Shown here in pieces: positions 24,190-36,293 of a DNA stretch of 64,000 nt; the first letter of the stretch is position 1; the number at the start of each line of letters is the position of its first letter. The position numbers and the translations under genes are program-made. A model generated the notes under the pieces. That model ran no database searches. It worked only from the letters and a program-made list of their open reading frames with translations, and had not been told where the DNA came from. This DNA is from Heterodera schachtii (taxonomy: Eukaryota > Nematoda > Chromadorea > Rhabditida > Heteroderidae): the NCBI GenBank assembly GCA_023374025.1, contig SIJG01000021.1, positions 58,237-122,236 of the forward strand, written 5' to 3'.

Positions 24190-25438
24190 TCGCCCCTCAC
24201 AACCGTAATTACGATTAACGGGTTCAAAATTTCCAACTCTACGAACTGTTTGTCGGTGTAAATTTTGTTGAAAATTTTCCATTTGTTGCTGTGGATTGTT
24301 GTGGAGAGGAATGTTGTCTGCTTGCGCGTTTCGAGCAAGGGTTCGGCTGAATTTGTCGCAATGCGAACTTGGTGGTTAGCCGAAACACGTAAAGCTGTCA
24401 GTTGGGAGTGGACAGCCAATTGACGCACAAAAACAGGGTGGGCATCGTCCACTCTCGGCTGTGTGTATCGCACGTCGTTTCGCGGCGCCAAAACAGAATT
24501 TTGGTGCCCGCAATTTCCCATTGAATTGCCAAAATTGCGAATTCCATCATGCAATACACTCACTGTAGTTGATTCATGGGCGGGGGGATAGGTAGGCACT
24601 GATCCCGCAGTGTTTAAATTGCTTACTCCCAATTCGTTTTCCAAGCGATTTGACAAAAATCTTTCACTTAACTCTCCCAAACCATTTTCTCCCACATTTC
24701 GGTTGTTTACGCGCAAAGTTCCCGAGTTCACCATCGGTGCATTCATCGCGTTTTGTGCGATTTCATCCATCACAATCACCACTGAGTTGCTGGTGTTCAG
24801 GGCGCGTTGCCGCGTTAGCGGTGGCGATCTCACAAACATTTCCGTTTAACCGTCTTGGTTCAATTCCAAAATAATTTGACAATCTTCTCAGTCTCTGAGC
24901 AATTTTTGACAGCTTTCAACAATTTAAAAATTTCGGCACTTTCTCAGTCTTTGAGCAAAAAATTTTATGCAATTTCTCAATCTTTGAGCAATTTGTAAAT
25001 GCCGTCTGCTGCGTTTATTTCCGGTCTTCGGGCTCTAACAACGCCGCAATTATGAAAGTCGAAGTCGAAAAACAAAAGCCGAAATTTGGTCTTTCCTCCC
25101 AAATTTAAAATTTAAGAAAACCTGCAGTGAGCTTACCCAAAATGTCAGGAGCGCCACGTAATATTTTTTGGTCCACCGCACTCGAAGAACACACACGAAC
25201 ACACAACCAAATAGGCTTTCACTTTAATAAAACACACAAAACAAAATAAAACAAAGTCGGAAGACGAGGTGGGAAACAAACAATCAATCAAATCCAAAAT
25301 TACGGAGAATGGCGAAACATAACAAATCTTTTTAAGAGCGGAGAAGTGAATGAAAAGAAAATGAATAAAGGAAATATCAATAAATGTTAAAACGCCAAAT
25401 AATTACGCACTAATCTAAATAATATCACATGGTTACCT
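24190..25438 (-). mobile_element. Truncated LTR retrotransposon (LTR, leader, part of gag)
   Basis: Minus-strand order: a probable 5' LTR (about 25438-25160); a putative primer-binding site TGGCGCTCCTGACATTTTGG near 25150; a leader; then a gag-like ORF from 24839 that starts MFVRSPPLTRQRALN. The element at 29.4-35.4 kb has the same start (IVRSPPLTRRRAQN) and a TGGCGCTCCTGG site, so the two are relatives. Here coding is cut after about 210 codons by satellite S1. The right end cuts into a fucosyltransferase-like last exon. No protease or polymerase remains. Confidence 0.7.
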
Positions 25439-25640
25439 ATAAGACCGATTAATGGCACAATGACTCTCGATTAATCAAGCGGGGGAAATGAAAGCGATTC
25501 TCAAAAAAATGCTTTTAATTGTTTTAATATTTTTTAAAAATTATTCTTTTGCAATAATGGATTTGAAACTCCAAATAAAATATTATAAAGCAAATAATTC
25601 ATAAAAAAAGATATTTTTTAAATAGAGCTCAAATTACCCA
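25439..25640 (+). pseudogene. 3' end of a second fucosyltransferase-like gene
   Basis: The last codons IRPINGTMTLD and a TAA (25439-25474), plus about 130 bp of 3' flank, match the end of the gene at 48983-50866 (IRLISGTMTLD at 50832-50866). Everything upstream has been replaced by the LTR of the truncated retrotransposon. Confidence 0.65.
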
Positions 25641-26290
25641 AAAAGTCACGAAATATGAAAATAAAAATAAAATTCTATATAATTTTAAACCATCCATAAA
25701 AAATAGAATTATTGACCAAAATTAGGTTTATGTTAATTTCAAAAATAATAATTATACGAACACTTTTTTTCGTTTTTTTTTTTTGCTAGCTCGCAATGTT
25801 TCCAGGAAGTTCGCTGGTTAATCGAGAATACTTATTATTAGAGCTGGGATTTATTTTTTACTTTTTTTTCGGCTTTGTCATGGCGAGTAAAGCCTCAAAA
25901 TAGGATTTTCTCCTAAGAATTTTGATTTAGATCGACTTACAAACACATAAAAACACACATTTTTGCGTTTTGGCACATAAAAACTATCGCACATATTTGT
26001 GCTACTTTGGAATATTAAGCACAGATTTTATCATTTTTTGGAAAAATCTGGAAGAAAAATACGATAATTTTCCCTGAAACACCTTGAATGTATTTGATTT
26101 GCAATTATTCGGGATAAAAAACAAAAAAAATGAGATTTTCTGGGTTTTTTACATAAATACAGGTGCATTTTCTAATATTGAGCACTTATTTTCGCACATA
26201 TTTTTACATTTTTTGTTTTAACAAATATTTCGGCATTATTAGCGCATATTATATTACATGTTTCAAGGTTTTTAGTCAAATAAAAATCCG
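25640..26290. other. AT-rich intergenic DNA
   Basis: No gene recognised; long A/T runs. Confidence 0.4.
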
Positions 26291-26307
26291 GTTATTTGGC
26301 TCGATCT

Positions 26308-29300
26308 TCAGAAATTCGTCTGTAGAGCAGCAACGGCTTCTGTTCCGTTGGATTGCATTAAATTGGAACGGACGACAGTAACCCCTCCAATATGGCCGAT
26401 ACGGTTTCGTTTGAACACTTTCATGTACAGCCGGCGGCAGTCCGCGCGGATTGTTTTGTTTAGTGTCAAATAAATGACGGGCGGAAAGCCTGAAATTAAC
26501 CACAAAAAAAAGTATTCCTAATTTTTAAAAAGTTCTTCAATGCTAAAATTTTAAAGTATTTTTTTGGGCAGAAAAAGTTAGGTTGAAATTAGTCACGGTG
26601 ACAGTTTTTTTGTCCAATACGGATGATTTTAATGGTCTTTTTGGGAGTACTTTTACAATACCTTACCATGCACATGTAACCTAAATTCAAATTTTGGCAT
26701 TGACTTTTTCATTGGCATTATTTTTCACCATGAAAACTCAGCAAGTGTAATCATCCATTGCACAACTTCATGTCTATGAAGGTATGCGTAAAGAGAGCAG
26801 GTCAATGTGTTCATTGCGGAGATCAATAGAACTTGGATAAATACCTGAAAAAAACAATTAACTAATTTTTATTAAAATTTAAAAAAAAATTTCGAAAAAA
26901 GCCATTTAACCTCCCCATGGGGGATCAATGGAGACTGGGGGATTATTTTTCAATCTCCTCAGAGACTGGGGGATAATTAGAGAAAACATGGTAAATTGAC
27001 TTGAAAACAAATAATAAATTAAATTTTTAAAATCATTAAGAGAAAATGTTTAAGATTTCGTATATAAAAAGGGATAAATGTTATTTACCCGTATTTGTGT
27101 TGAGTCCATTTCGGAAAGCAAAATTTCAAACTCTCTGCGACTCGTCCGAACATTGTAGAACAGTTTAAGCGCAAATAACAAATAAATGAATGGAATCCAA
27201 AATGCCATAAAATAATTTTTCACTGGGTGCATGCCATTCCCGTACTTAAATAAAAATATTTCACAAAATTCTTTTTTGCTGCATTTTTTCAATTAGGAAA
27301 ATAACAGCAAAGCAAAGTAACAAGCGCCAAAATCAGGAGAAATATTAATTTGAGCCGTTTATTGTTAGTTTACAGATTTTGTAACAAAATTATTAATTTC
27401 AAAGTTTTTATAGTTATTTAAAAATAGGGATTTGACCACCAGGGAAAAAATTGCATTTGTCATGAAAATTGTTAATAATCTTATGCAATTTATGGTGTTT
27501 TGACTTATATTTTATTATACCTTTTTTACATTTGGTCAAAGCTTTTTAGTTTTTTGAATCGATTTTGGCATTTTTTATTCAAAGCTTTTTAGTTTTTTGA
27601 ATCGATTTTGGCATTTTTTAGAGTAACATCTATTTTGGCACTTTTTGACTTTAATGCCCACTTCCTCGCGTTGTTGTAGCTGATCAGCAGTGCGATAACC
27701 GACGAACGGGTCGAAGAACCAGCCGAAAAAAATGCTGCTGTACAGGACGGGTTTTAACAATACGGCACTGCATAGGGCGTACAGGGAACAAGCGAAGAGA
27801 CATGCGTAAATGCGATGGCCGGAGAACAAAAGATGGCTCAGTTTGGCGAAGCCGAGTTCGAGACATCGATTCAGTGCCAGCACCTAATTACTAGGATGCA
27901 CGAGACCAAAAATTTTCCGAGACTCGAGACCGAGACTGAAAACCCGAGACCGAGACCAAAAAAACCCGAGAATTTTCTCGATTCGAGACTCGAGACAGCG
28001 ATTCAGTGCCAGCACCGAATTATTACTGCTTAATTATTATGCCATGATGAGACATTATTATTTTTATTAATTACCATATCAGCGCTAGTTTCAGCAATCC
28101 AAAATACTTAAATAGAGAGAATAATTAATTAAAATTAATTGTTTGTCCCTGTCCACCCACCCACCCCCACGGAAAGAGGGATGGGTTTTGCAGCAGGGGT
28201 GGTTCGCGGAGAATTCGAAAAAAAGTTTTTCAATTTATGGTCGATAAGCCCACCATTTTTTAGGGATGTTTTTTATGCGACCCGGCGGGGATGGGTGCGG
28301 TGGATCCCCGTTCCTGGTACTGAAAAAGGGCGACGAAAAAATCCGAGATCACACCCCGGACACCGTACCGCGCCCCCGGCGCCAACCCTACTGTACCTGT
28401 CACCGCCACGCCGACCAAATACATAAGTGTGGGACTCGAGCAGAAAACGCCGCCGCTCAAACTAAGCCAACCGCTGAAGAAGCCGAGAATCCACAAAATG
28501 CCCAAGTCGGCGATGCCGATGTAAAAGAGCAGTTTGTAGCAGGAGTTTTCGTGAAAATGCTTCCAAATGGAGTACATGCACGGCACATACAGAACCTAAG
28601 GCAATTTAACTGTTTTTTGTTTGGTGAGAAATACTCGAAACAACAATTCTTTGTTTATAATTATAGTCATGCAAAAACCAAAAATATGATATTTTACTGT
28701 TATCTGCAGCAGTAATATGTCGGAATGCTGGATTCAGATTGCCGATTTCGTACATTTTTGGTTCTTAATTCCTATTTCCGAAAGTTTTTGGGCCGTCTGA
28801 ATTATGATTACCGAATTCGGAAATTTTCAACAATTTATTGAAAAATGGCATGTTTTCAAAGGGTTATTATTTCTCATATCTGTTCTAAGTTTGGTGATCC
28901 GAATCTTATAAATTCAAAAGTCTGACAACATTGTTGGTGAAAATCTTTAAACAAATCACAATTAAACTTTCAAAATTTTCACCGGCGGTGCCTTTCGGCG
29001 CCAGACTAAAAATGACAATTTTAACAATTGTTTTATTTATGCCAGCTCAACATAATGCTATGTGCCTTGTGAATTTTACGGGCCCTTTTTTGACTAAATT
29101 TTGGGGTGAAATTCTCGAATAAATTTAAATTTCTCGGGTTTTTTGTGAATGCTTTTTCGCTTCTTGAGTCAATTCTTGATCTCGGTCCCCGGGAAATTTC
29201 CACTGTTTAAACTACCAATTTTGTGTTAATTACTCACATAATAAATGGCACAGAATACGCATTTGGCAATTCCCCCCGCCACAAATTGCCGCCGTCGCTC

Positions 29301-29381
29301 CAATGGGACGGAGTCAATGGGAAACGCCGTGCAATTGTAAAGCCGTTCATATTCGGCATGGCGGAACAAGAACAGCTCCAT
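26308..29381 (-). CDS. Srt chemoreceptor copy D, least damaged copy
   Basis: Exon 1 29381-29238; exon 2 28595-28392; exon 3 27883-27662; exon 4 27244-27089 (KYGNGMHPVKNYF ...); exon 5 26844-26729 (VFIQVLLIS ... AEFSW); exon 6 26517-26308 (WLISGFPPVIYLTLNKTIRA, ending LQTNF and stop). It encodes a 7TM Srt-type chemosensory receptor of about 350 residues. Exons 1-5 are open with GT/AG borders (GTGAGT, GTAGGG, GTGGGC, GTAAAT, GTGAAA). The one problem is a T8 run near the start of exon 6, where copy F has T6: the modelled joint is then out of register by one base, which could be an assembly error. The ATG overlaps the stop of the retrotransposon pol frame, so its normal 5' flank has been lost. 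A CGAGAC-word element (27892 to about 27985) sits 9 bp before the exon 3 acceptor. Confidence 0.65.
27892..27985. mobile_element. Short CGAGAC-word element in copy D
   Basis: Starts TAGGATGCACGAGACC after CTAATTAC, the same site as the 9041 element in copy B. The exon edge (CAGCGATTCAGTGCCAGCAC) is repeated on its far side. The interior is reduced to CGAGAC words. Confidence 0.55.
28861..29022. mobile_element. 162-bp segment absent from the sister block
   Basis: Between Srt exons 1 and 2 of copy D this segment, carrying a GC hairpin (28981-29003), interrupts sequence that is continuous in copy E near 35936 (TTTTCAAA joined to AACAATTG). Either an insertion in D or a deletion in E; no target duplication is visible. 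Confidence 0.6.
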
Positions 29382-32300
29382 CAATCAGTGAAATGTGACC
29401 CTATCAAACCCAGTATTTGGCTAATAACATTAAATATTTGTCGAGCCTTTTCTGAGTTTTCGCGTGCCTCATCAAGCATATTCAACAAATTTTCACGGAA
29501 TAACTGCAAATAACTCTCGCAGTCAATTGTATAGACCGGGTTAACGGAAAACCGAATGGCTTCATCCAACGGAAAGTTGGCATGTTTCCCAAACATTAAC
29601 GAGAATGGCGAAAATCCGGTGACGTTTGATGGTGTTATATTGTATGCAAACACGGCATATGAAAGTCGCTCATCCCAAGTCCAATTACTCGCAGTCGATT
29701 TTTTCAAAATTCCAATTAAAATTCGGTTAACTCGCTCAGCGAGTCCGTTGCCCTGAGGATCATATCCGGCAGTGAAAGACCTTTTTATTCCTAAAGTTTT
29801 GCTAATTTCTTCCAATACTGAGTTCAAAAATTCTTTTCCACGGTCTGAATGAATTTGTTTCGGTGCCCCATAAATCAGAATGAATTTTTCGACAAAAATT
29901 TTGGCAACAGAATTTGCTGATTTGTCCGGGATTGCCTCAGCGACCAAATATTTGGTAAAATGGTCGACAATTACACCAATGTATTTTTGGTTCGAATTGC
30001 TTGGCCCAACATCGAGTATGTCTAAACACACTAATTCTAAAGGCTCAGACGAGTTAACAACTCGCATTGGCGGTTGATTTGAACGCGAAATTCGCGTATG
30101 CGCACAGATTCGACATTTCAAATGCTCACGGACACAATCTCCCAGCATATTTGGCCAATAATAAAATTCTGAAAGTTGACTGAACAATTTTTTGCCACTC
30201 ATATGCCCTGCACATTTACTTTCATGCCGTTGTCTCAACAACTCGTTTCTGAACTTTTTGGGAACGAAAAGTTTTAATTTTCCGTCAGATTTACAAAAAT
30301 ACAATAATTCATCCAGCAAAACATATTTATGGCAAATATCCATCAGACTTTTTTGTTGCCGAGGGTCTTCAGGAATAATTCTCTGACTCAAAAAATCATA
30401 AATAAATTTCATTTCGCTTTCTTTTGTTTCGCGAGTCCATTCCGTTTTCTCATCAACAGTTAACTCCGTTTCTTGTCCTTCAATTTTCAACATTCCAATC
30501 AATGCAACATCTTCTGGAGCAGCAAATGTTAACAGTTCACACTCTTTTGTCTCAAAGGTTCTTGACAAAACATCCGCAATCACATTCTTTTTCCCTGGTT
30601 GGTATTCAACTTTCAAAATGAATTTTGAGTTTAATTCAAGGATCCATTTGTCAACTCGAGCATTTCCGGTTTCCTTTTTACTCTTAAACATTCCGATCAG
30701 CGATTTATGGTCTGTTATGACTCTTGTAGGAATCATTGTTACGAATTGAGCAAATTTTTTGACGCCAAATCGAATTGCCAATGCTTCCAGCTCAGTTGGT
30801 GCATAACGGCTCTCAAATTTGTTACATTGCCTTGAGGCAAAATAGATTGGACGAATTCTTCCTTTTTCATCCTGCTGACTGAGAATTGCCGAAATACCAA
30901 TTTTACTGGCATCCGTCATTATAATGAAATTCCTCAATGGGTCATTTTTCGCTGCCTCAAAATTTGGAAAATACAGTACAACATCACTTAAAATTTTTTC
31001 TTTCAATTTATCAATTGCACTCTTTTCTAATTCGCCAATTTCAAATTTTGTCTCGTTCTTGAGCAAACGAAAAAGTGGTGCTGCAATGGTCCCAAATGAG
31101 TAAATAAACTTCCGATAATAAGTGAAGAAGCCTAATAATGACTGCAATTCCTTTTTAGTTTTCGGAACTGGTAAATTTTTGACAGGTTGTATTTTTTCTT
31201 CGTTCATTTTAATTCCATTTCTAGTCAATGTATGACCTAAAAACGGCAATTCTTCGACACAAAAACGGCATTTCGAAAGTTTCAGTTTTAAGCCTGCTTT
31301 TTGTATACGTTCAAAAACGCTTTTTAAGTGTTCGAGATGGTTCTCAAGTGATTCGGAAGCAATTAATACATCGTCGATATAAACAAATAAAAATTTACTG
31401 ATCATTCCTTCAAAAAGTCGATTCATAAAACGCTGAAAAGTGGCCACTGCGTTCGATAATCCGAATGGCATTACCACAAACTCGTGGAGCCCAAATTCAG
31501 TTACGAACGCCGTTTTTTCAATTGATTCGGGTTTCATCCGAATTTGCCAATAGCCTGACATAAAATCAAGCGTTGTAAAAAATTTTTTGCCTCCCAGTAA
31601 CAAAAGAGTATTGTCTATGTTTGGCAATGGGAAACTATCTTTTCGTGTTACCGAATTTACGGCACGATAATCAACACAAAAACGGAGCGATCCATCGCGC
31701 TTTGGTACGATAACGATTGGGCTGGCCCATGGGGAATATGAAGGACGAATTAAATCCCTTTCCAAATAATCTTTCAACATTTCGGCCACTTTTTCTCTAT
31801 ATGCGTAAGGCACTGGTCTCATTTTCGATCTCACTGGTGCTGCAATTCCTGTCTCAATTTCATGCTGAACAAGAGTTGTTTGGGTTAACTGCGAATCGGA
31901 AACAGCGAAAATATTCTTGAATTGCGAAAGCAATTCCAACAGACTTTGTTTTTCTGAATCTGGAAATGTCCTTTTTTCCAGAATTTCATTCAAAATTTTG
32001 TCAATTGACACATTTTGGTCATCTGTTGCAACACAATTAATTCTGAAACATTCGTTCGAAGCTGCAAGAAAATTTTCGCATTCTTCGACATGACTTACGA
32101 CTTCATTTTTCCCTATGGAATTCCCTGGTTCCAATTTGACTGACAGATTTGAGAAATTCGTCATCGGGACAATGACTTTCCCGTCCCTTCCAATTCCAAT
32201 TGTTGGCTCAATTCGAAAATTTTGTTGGCCATCAGACCAGAGAAAAAGGTCTTTGCCTTCAAACTCTTCCTTAATGCCCAATTCAACTATTTGAGTTGAC

Positions 32301-33850
32301 TGTGGGGCCAAAATTGTCTGGTATATGACAGTCAGAGTGTCCGACTTGCGTAGCTGGACTTCCTCAAAATTGATTTTTGTGTTGGTTGTGTCATCAAAAA
32401 GTTTAAAACCCAAAGAATTCAAAGCATTGGTTCCGAACAACAGATCAAAACCAATTGGCGCCTGAGCGATATGCAAAGCAACTTGCACTTCCTTAGTGCA
32501 ATCATTTCTCAAAATCGGAAGGCATACAACACCTAGACAGGCTAATGGATTCCCATTAGCATCGGAAATCCGTGTCTCCGATTTGGCAACTCGCAAATCA
32601 TTTGGGTTCAAATTTTTGTTTTTCATCAGCTTATACAAAAATGCGGCATCGATTACCGAAATTTGGGCACCTCCGTCAAGCATTGCTTTCGTCCTTTCGC
32701 CAAGAACGTCAACTTTGATGACCATAACTTTTCCAACTTTGGGAATTTCCACTTTAAGATTTTCGTCCACGTTTTTCTTTATTTGCTCAATAAAATTTTC
32801 TATCTCAAGATTCGAGCCAATTTTCCCAAAAAACGCATTTTCTCGGTATACATCCTCTTCTTGGATCACCAAACAATTTTGTTTTAGAAAATTTTTTGAT
32901 TGAGGCTGATTTCGGGTGCCTGGGACAGAATTATTTGATATGGTTGGCTTTACATTTTCAAAATTTGGTGTCCTTGTGCCTTCCACACGATTAACATTGT
33001 TTCCATATGTCCTGAATTGGGGCAGGCCCTGATTCATTTGACTCTGGTATTGGCAGTCCCGTGCCAAATGTCCAGGCTGATTGCAATTGAAACAGTTCCA
33101 ATTTCGCTGATACTGTTGCTGTGGCCTATGTTCATGGTTCCTTGCCATTTGACCATAAGAATTTGTTTGGACAAATGATGAATTATGTGGGAAGTTTCTT
33201 GGTCGGAAATTCTGATGGCTTGTGCCACCTGCACTTTCATTGCCATTTCCGCGGCCTACCAAACGTTTTGTCGCTTTCAAAGTCGATTCAGCTCTCGCTG
33301 CTAGCGACACAAAATGGTCTAAACTCATGCCTTGCGACCGAATTAGCTCTAAGTTCAATGCAATTTCGGGATTTCCAATTGCCCGTATAAGGAATTTGAT
33401 TGCATATTCGTCAGACAAGTGCTGAGGCAATCCCGTATAAGCCCTTCTGACAAGCGCTGCGATTCGATTCGCCAAATCGTCGATGCTTTCACTCGATCCG
33501 CGCCTTATTCCCGTCATTAATTCGTCAAAGGCATTCAAATTTTTTGCGTCTGTTTCTTCCAATTAGTTTATCATTTCTCGTTTAATTGACGCGTAACGGA
33601 ACGGCTGTGTGTTGCGCGCTGCTTCGAAAGCCCTTTCAGCTCGGCCAAAGACTTTCGATTCCATGGCACGAATGCGCGGTGCATCCGGCCATTCATCCGT
33701 CAGTAAATCAAACATTTTGAAAAACTTTTTCACTCCATCTGCCCCTTCTGTTCCCTGGAGATCCGGCACTTTTTCCAAAATTATGCCAAAATCCAAACTT
33801 GAAGGCCCAAAATTAGGTCTGGGTTCTAAAGTGTATGCAGGTGTGCCCAA
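29381..33850 (-). pseudogene. Gag-pol polyprotein region of the Ty3/gypsy element
   Basis: One frame is interrupted by a single TAA at 33565-33563. Downstream of it there are 1,393 codons: capsid remainder, CCHC zinc knuckle (residues 157-170), protease with DGGA (296-299) in place of the usual D-S/T-G, RT with YIDD (728-731), RNase H (TDAS about 883-886; DHK 951), and integrase with HHCC zinc site (H1113, H1120, C1150, C1153) and acidic residues D1181, D1240 and E1276. The last 18 or so codons are flanking Srt sequence. The frame's TGA overlaps the ATG of Srt copy D (TGATG). The first gag part lies in another frame, overlapping by 38 nt at 33850-33813. The core looks recently active; the in-frame TAA and missing 3' end make this copy defective. 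Confidence 0.85.
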
Positions 33851-34724
33851 ATGCTTGATTATATGGAATTTGTTGCTGTTGATTGTGCTGTATGCCTTGC
33901 TGATTTATGTTGTGTCGGTAGATTTCAGAGTTGTGATGTACCGTGTTCATATTTGGTTGTTCAACGAATTGAACGCATTGCTGAATCTGTTCGCTCGGAG
34001 CTGGCGCTACACGCTGTCGAATACCATGATTATGTTGGTAATTCTGATGCTGTACGTTCTGCCGTCCCAGATTCATTTGATGGATAACTCTCTGTGGTTG
34101 TGCTACGGTCGCAGGATTTCGTTGCTGTCGTGTTACAATTTGCGGTTCGCCGTTTATCACTAATTCTTTTTCCACTCTAGCAACAATACTAAAATTTTCT
34201 CCAACTTGCTCCAAACCCATTTGGTTTGCTACTCTGTTTTCCACTGGGGTCGACGCAATAGGAAAAGAAATTGGGAGTAAGTTTTGCTGACGTTCTAATC
34301 TCACATTTTCAAACATACGCTCAGCGTCAAAATCTGTTAGACTGACATTTCTGTTGAGAACATTAAAAGTTCGCTCTTCCCAATTTTCAAAGTTTTCGAA
34401 ATTCAAACCTCCAAATCCGTTTGCATTGTCCACTTGTTCGTTTTCGTTTTCTTTGTCCTCCGCACCATCACGAACATTTCTTTGTCCAACGTCCAACAAT
34501 GCGTCATGAATTTGTTCTGTGTTCATCATTGGTTCTGAAAAATTTGAATGCTCTGACATCCCGTCCTCATTTTGTCTCAGTCCATTTTCTGCAATGTTTC
34601 TGTTTTCTCTAAATATTTCCTGCCCTTCCTGATTAAGAATGATTCCCGCATTCTGTGCTCTCCGCCTAGTTAATGGCGGGCTTCGCACTATCATTGTTCT
34701 CCCAGAAAATAAATTTATAAACAA
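33813..34724 (-). CDS. N-terminal gag-like ORF of the Ty3/gypsy element
   Basis: About 300 codons, rich in Asn and Gln toward the end (NQQQQIPYNQ), beginning near IVRSPPLTRRRAQN, the same start as the truncated relative at 24.8 kb. It ends in a different frame from the capsid part that follows (LGTPAYTLEPRP...). The break could be an indel or a programmed shift near GCATTTGGGC; nothing here decides between them. Confidence 0.65.
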   Translation of the reverse strand: MFINLFSGRTMIVRSPPLTRRRAQNAGIILNQEGQEIFRENRNIAENGLRQNEDGMSEHSNFSEPMMNTEQIHDALLDVGQRNVRDGAEDKENENEQVDNANGFGGLNFENFENWEERTFNVLNRNVSLTDFDAERMFENVRLERQQNLLPISFPIASTPVENRVANQMGLEQVGENFSIVARVEKELVINGEPQIVTRQQRNPATVAQPQRVIHQMNLGRQNVQHQNYQHNHGIRQRVAPAPSEQIQQCVQFVEQPNMNTVHHNSEIYRHNINQQGIQHNQQQQIPYNQAFGHTCIHFRTQT

Positions 34725-35079
34725 AATTCAAAATTTCCACCGCCCAGGTCGTCTGCAATTCAACCAAATTACGTAGTTCAAAAATTCCGTTTTCTTCAAA
34801 AAAACAAGTTGAAAACCGCTCAGGTGTCAAATCGTTCCGATAAATGCCGCTTTGCTGCACCTCCCAGGTGACAATGGCGAGAGATTTATTAACTTTCTTC
34901 AAATTTGCAATCCAACAATCCGTTAACAAAATTACATTATCGTCTCGCCCAGAGACCGATAAATATCCAGAAAATTTTCGTTTTGTTCTTACTTTTCGAT
35001 TTTACACCCAGTACTTCACTTATGGAAAACAAAATTCGAATGCTTCTTACCTGCTTTACCAGGAGCGCCAAATAGGACA

Positions 35080-35452
35080 AAAGTTCCCCAATTAGTTAAA
35101 CAAGCACTGAATTTGTTGGACCACCGCCACCAAAATTAACTCAATTCGAAAAACAAAGTCAAAGACAATCAGTTTTATAAGACAAAATAAATTATACGAG
35201 AGAGGAAAACCACAAAATTATATATTAACAAAAACAACCACGAAACAAAAGAAAAATGGGGAAGGAACAATTAAAACAACAAAATGCCAATACAATTTAA
35301 ATATAAAATCAGAGGTCAAAAGTCAACTTAATTACTACAACTTAATTGATTTTATAAAAGTAATCGATAAAAGACATGAAAATGTCAAATGTCTGATTTG
35401 ATCGTTTTTTGATTAACGCCCATTATAATGGTTTTTGACTAACGTCATAGCA
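35080..35452 (-). repeat. Probable 5' LTR of the Ty3/gypsy element
   Basis: AT-rich tract between the Srt exon 2 junction (about 35453) and the TGGCGCTCC site. It contains TATAATTTAT and TTATAAAA promoter-like words. Boundaries are inferred because no 3' LTR is available for comparison. Confidence 0.45.
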
Positions 35453-35467
35453 CCGCGCCAACCCTAC

Positions 35468-36293
35468 TGTACCTGACAACGCCACGCCGACCAAATACAT
35501 CAGTGTGGGACTCGAGCAGAAAACGGCGCCGCTCAAACTAAGCCAACCGCTGAAGAAGCCGAGAATCCACAAAATGCCCAAGTCGGCGATGCCGATGTAA
35601 AAGAGCAGTTTGTAGCAGGAGTTTTCGTGAAAATGCTTCCAAATGGAGTACATGCACGGCACATACAGAACCTAAGGCAATTTAACTGTTTTTTGTTTGG
35701 TGAGAAATACTCGAAACAACAATTCTTTGTTTATAATTATAGTCATGCAAAAACCAAAATTTGATATTTTACTGTTATCTGCAGCAGTAATATGTCGGAA
35801 TGCTGGATTCAGATTGCGGATTTCGTACATTTTTGGTTCTTAATTCCTATTTCCGAAAGTTTTTGGGCCGTCTGAATTATGATTACCGAATTCGGAAATT
35901 TTCAACAATTTATTGAAAAATGGCATGTTTTCAAAAACAATTGTTTTATTTATGCCAGCTCAACATAATGCTATGTGCCTTGTGAATTTTACGGGCCCTT
36001 TTTTAACTAAATCTTGGGGTGAAATTCTCGAATAAATTTAAATTCTCGGGTTTTTTGTGAATGCTTTTTCGCTTCTTGAGTCAATTCTTGATCTCGGTCC
36101 CCGGGAAATTTCCACTGTTTAAACTACCAATTTTGTGTTAATTACTCACATAATAAATGGCACAGAATACGCATTTGGCAATTCCCCCGGCCACAAATTG
36201 CCGCCGTCGCTCCAATGGGACGGAGTCAATGGGAAACGCCGTGCAATTGTAAAGCCGTTCATATTCGGCATGGCGGAACAAGAACAGCTCCAT
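35468..36293 (-). pseudogene. Srt copy E, exons 1-2 only
   Basis: Exon 1 36293-36150 and exon 2 35671-35468 are open and nearly identical to copy D, including the intron. The gene is cut at the end of exon 2 by the retrotransposon LTR. It keeps the ordinary Srt 5' flank (GGATGGACTGG, CAGACGGAAAGAGAAG near 36365-36395) that copy D has lost. A duplicated 5' half, not a working gene. Confidence 0.8.

Larger units (their letters stand above)
29435..35452 (-). mobile_element. Ty3/gypsy LTR retrotransposon, 3' end missing
   Basis: Minus-strand order: a probable 5' LTR (about 35452-35080); putative primer-binding site TGGCGCTCCTGG near 35070; leader; gag; protease; reverse transcriptase; RNase H; integrase. 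The order (RT and RNase H before integrase) places it in Ty3/gypsy. The element breaks off shortly after the integrase core, at about 29435, with no 3' LTR. It is bracketed by two near-identical copies of an Srt exon 1-exon 2 block (28380-29434 and 35457-36349), so the outer repeats are host gene sequence, not LTRs. Confidence 0.85.

Noticed and set aside
33121..33425. Plus-strand open frames within the retrotransposon
   Set aside because: Shadows of the gag-pol frame on the opposite strand.
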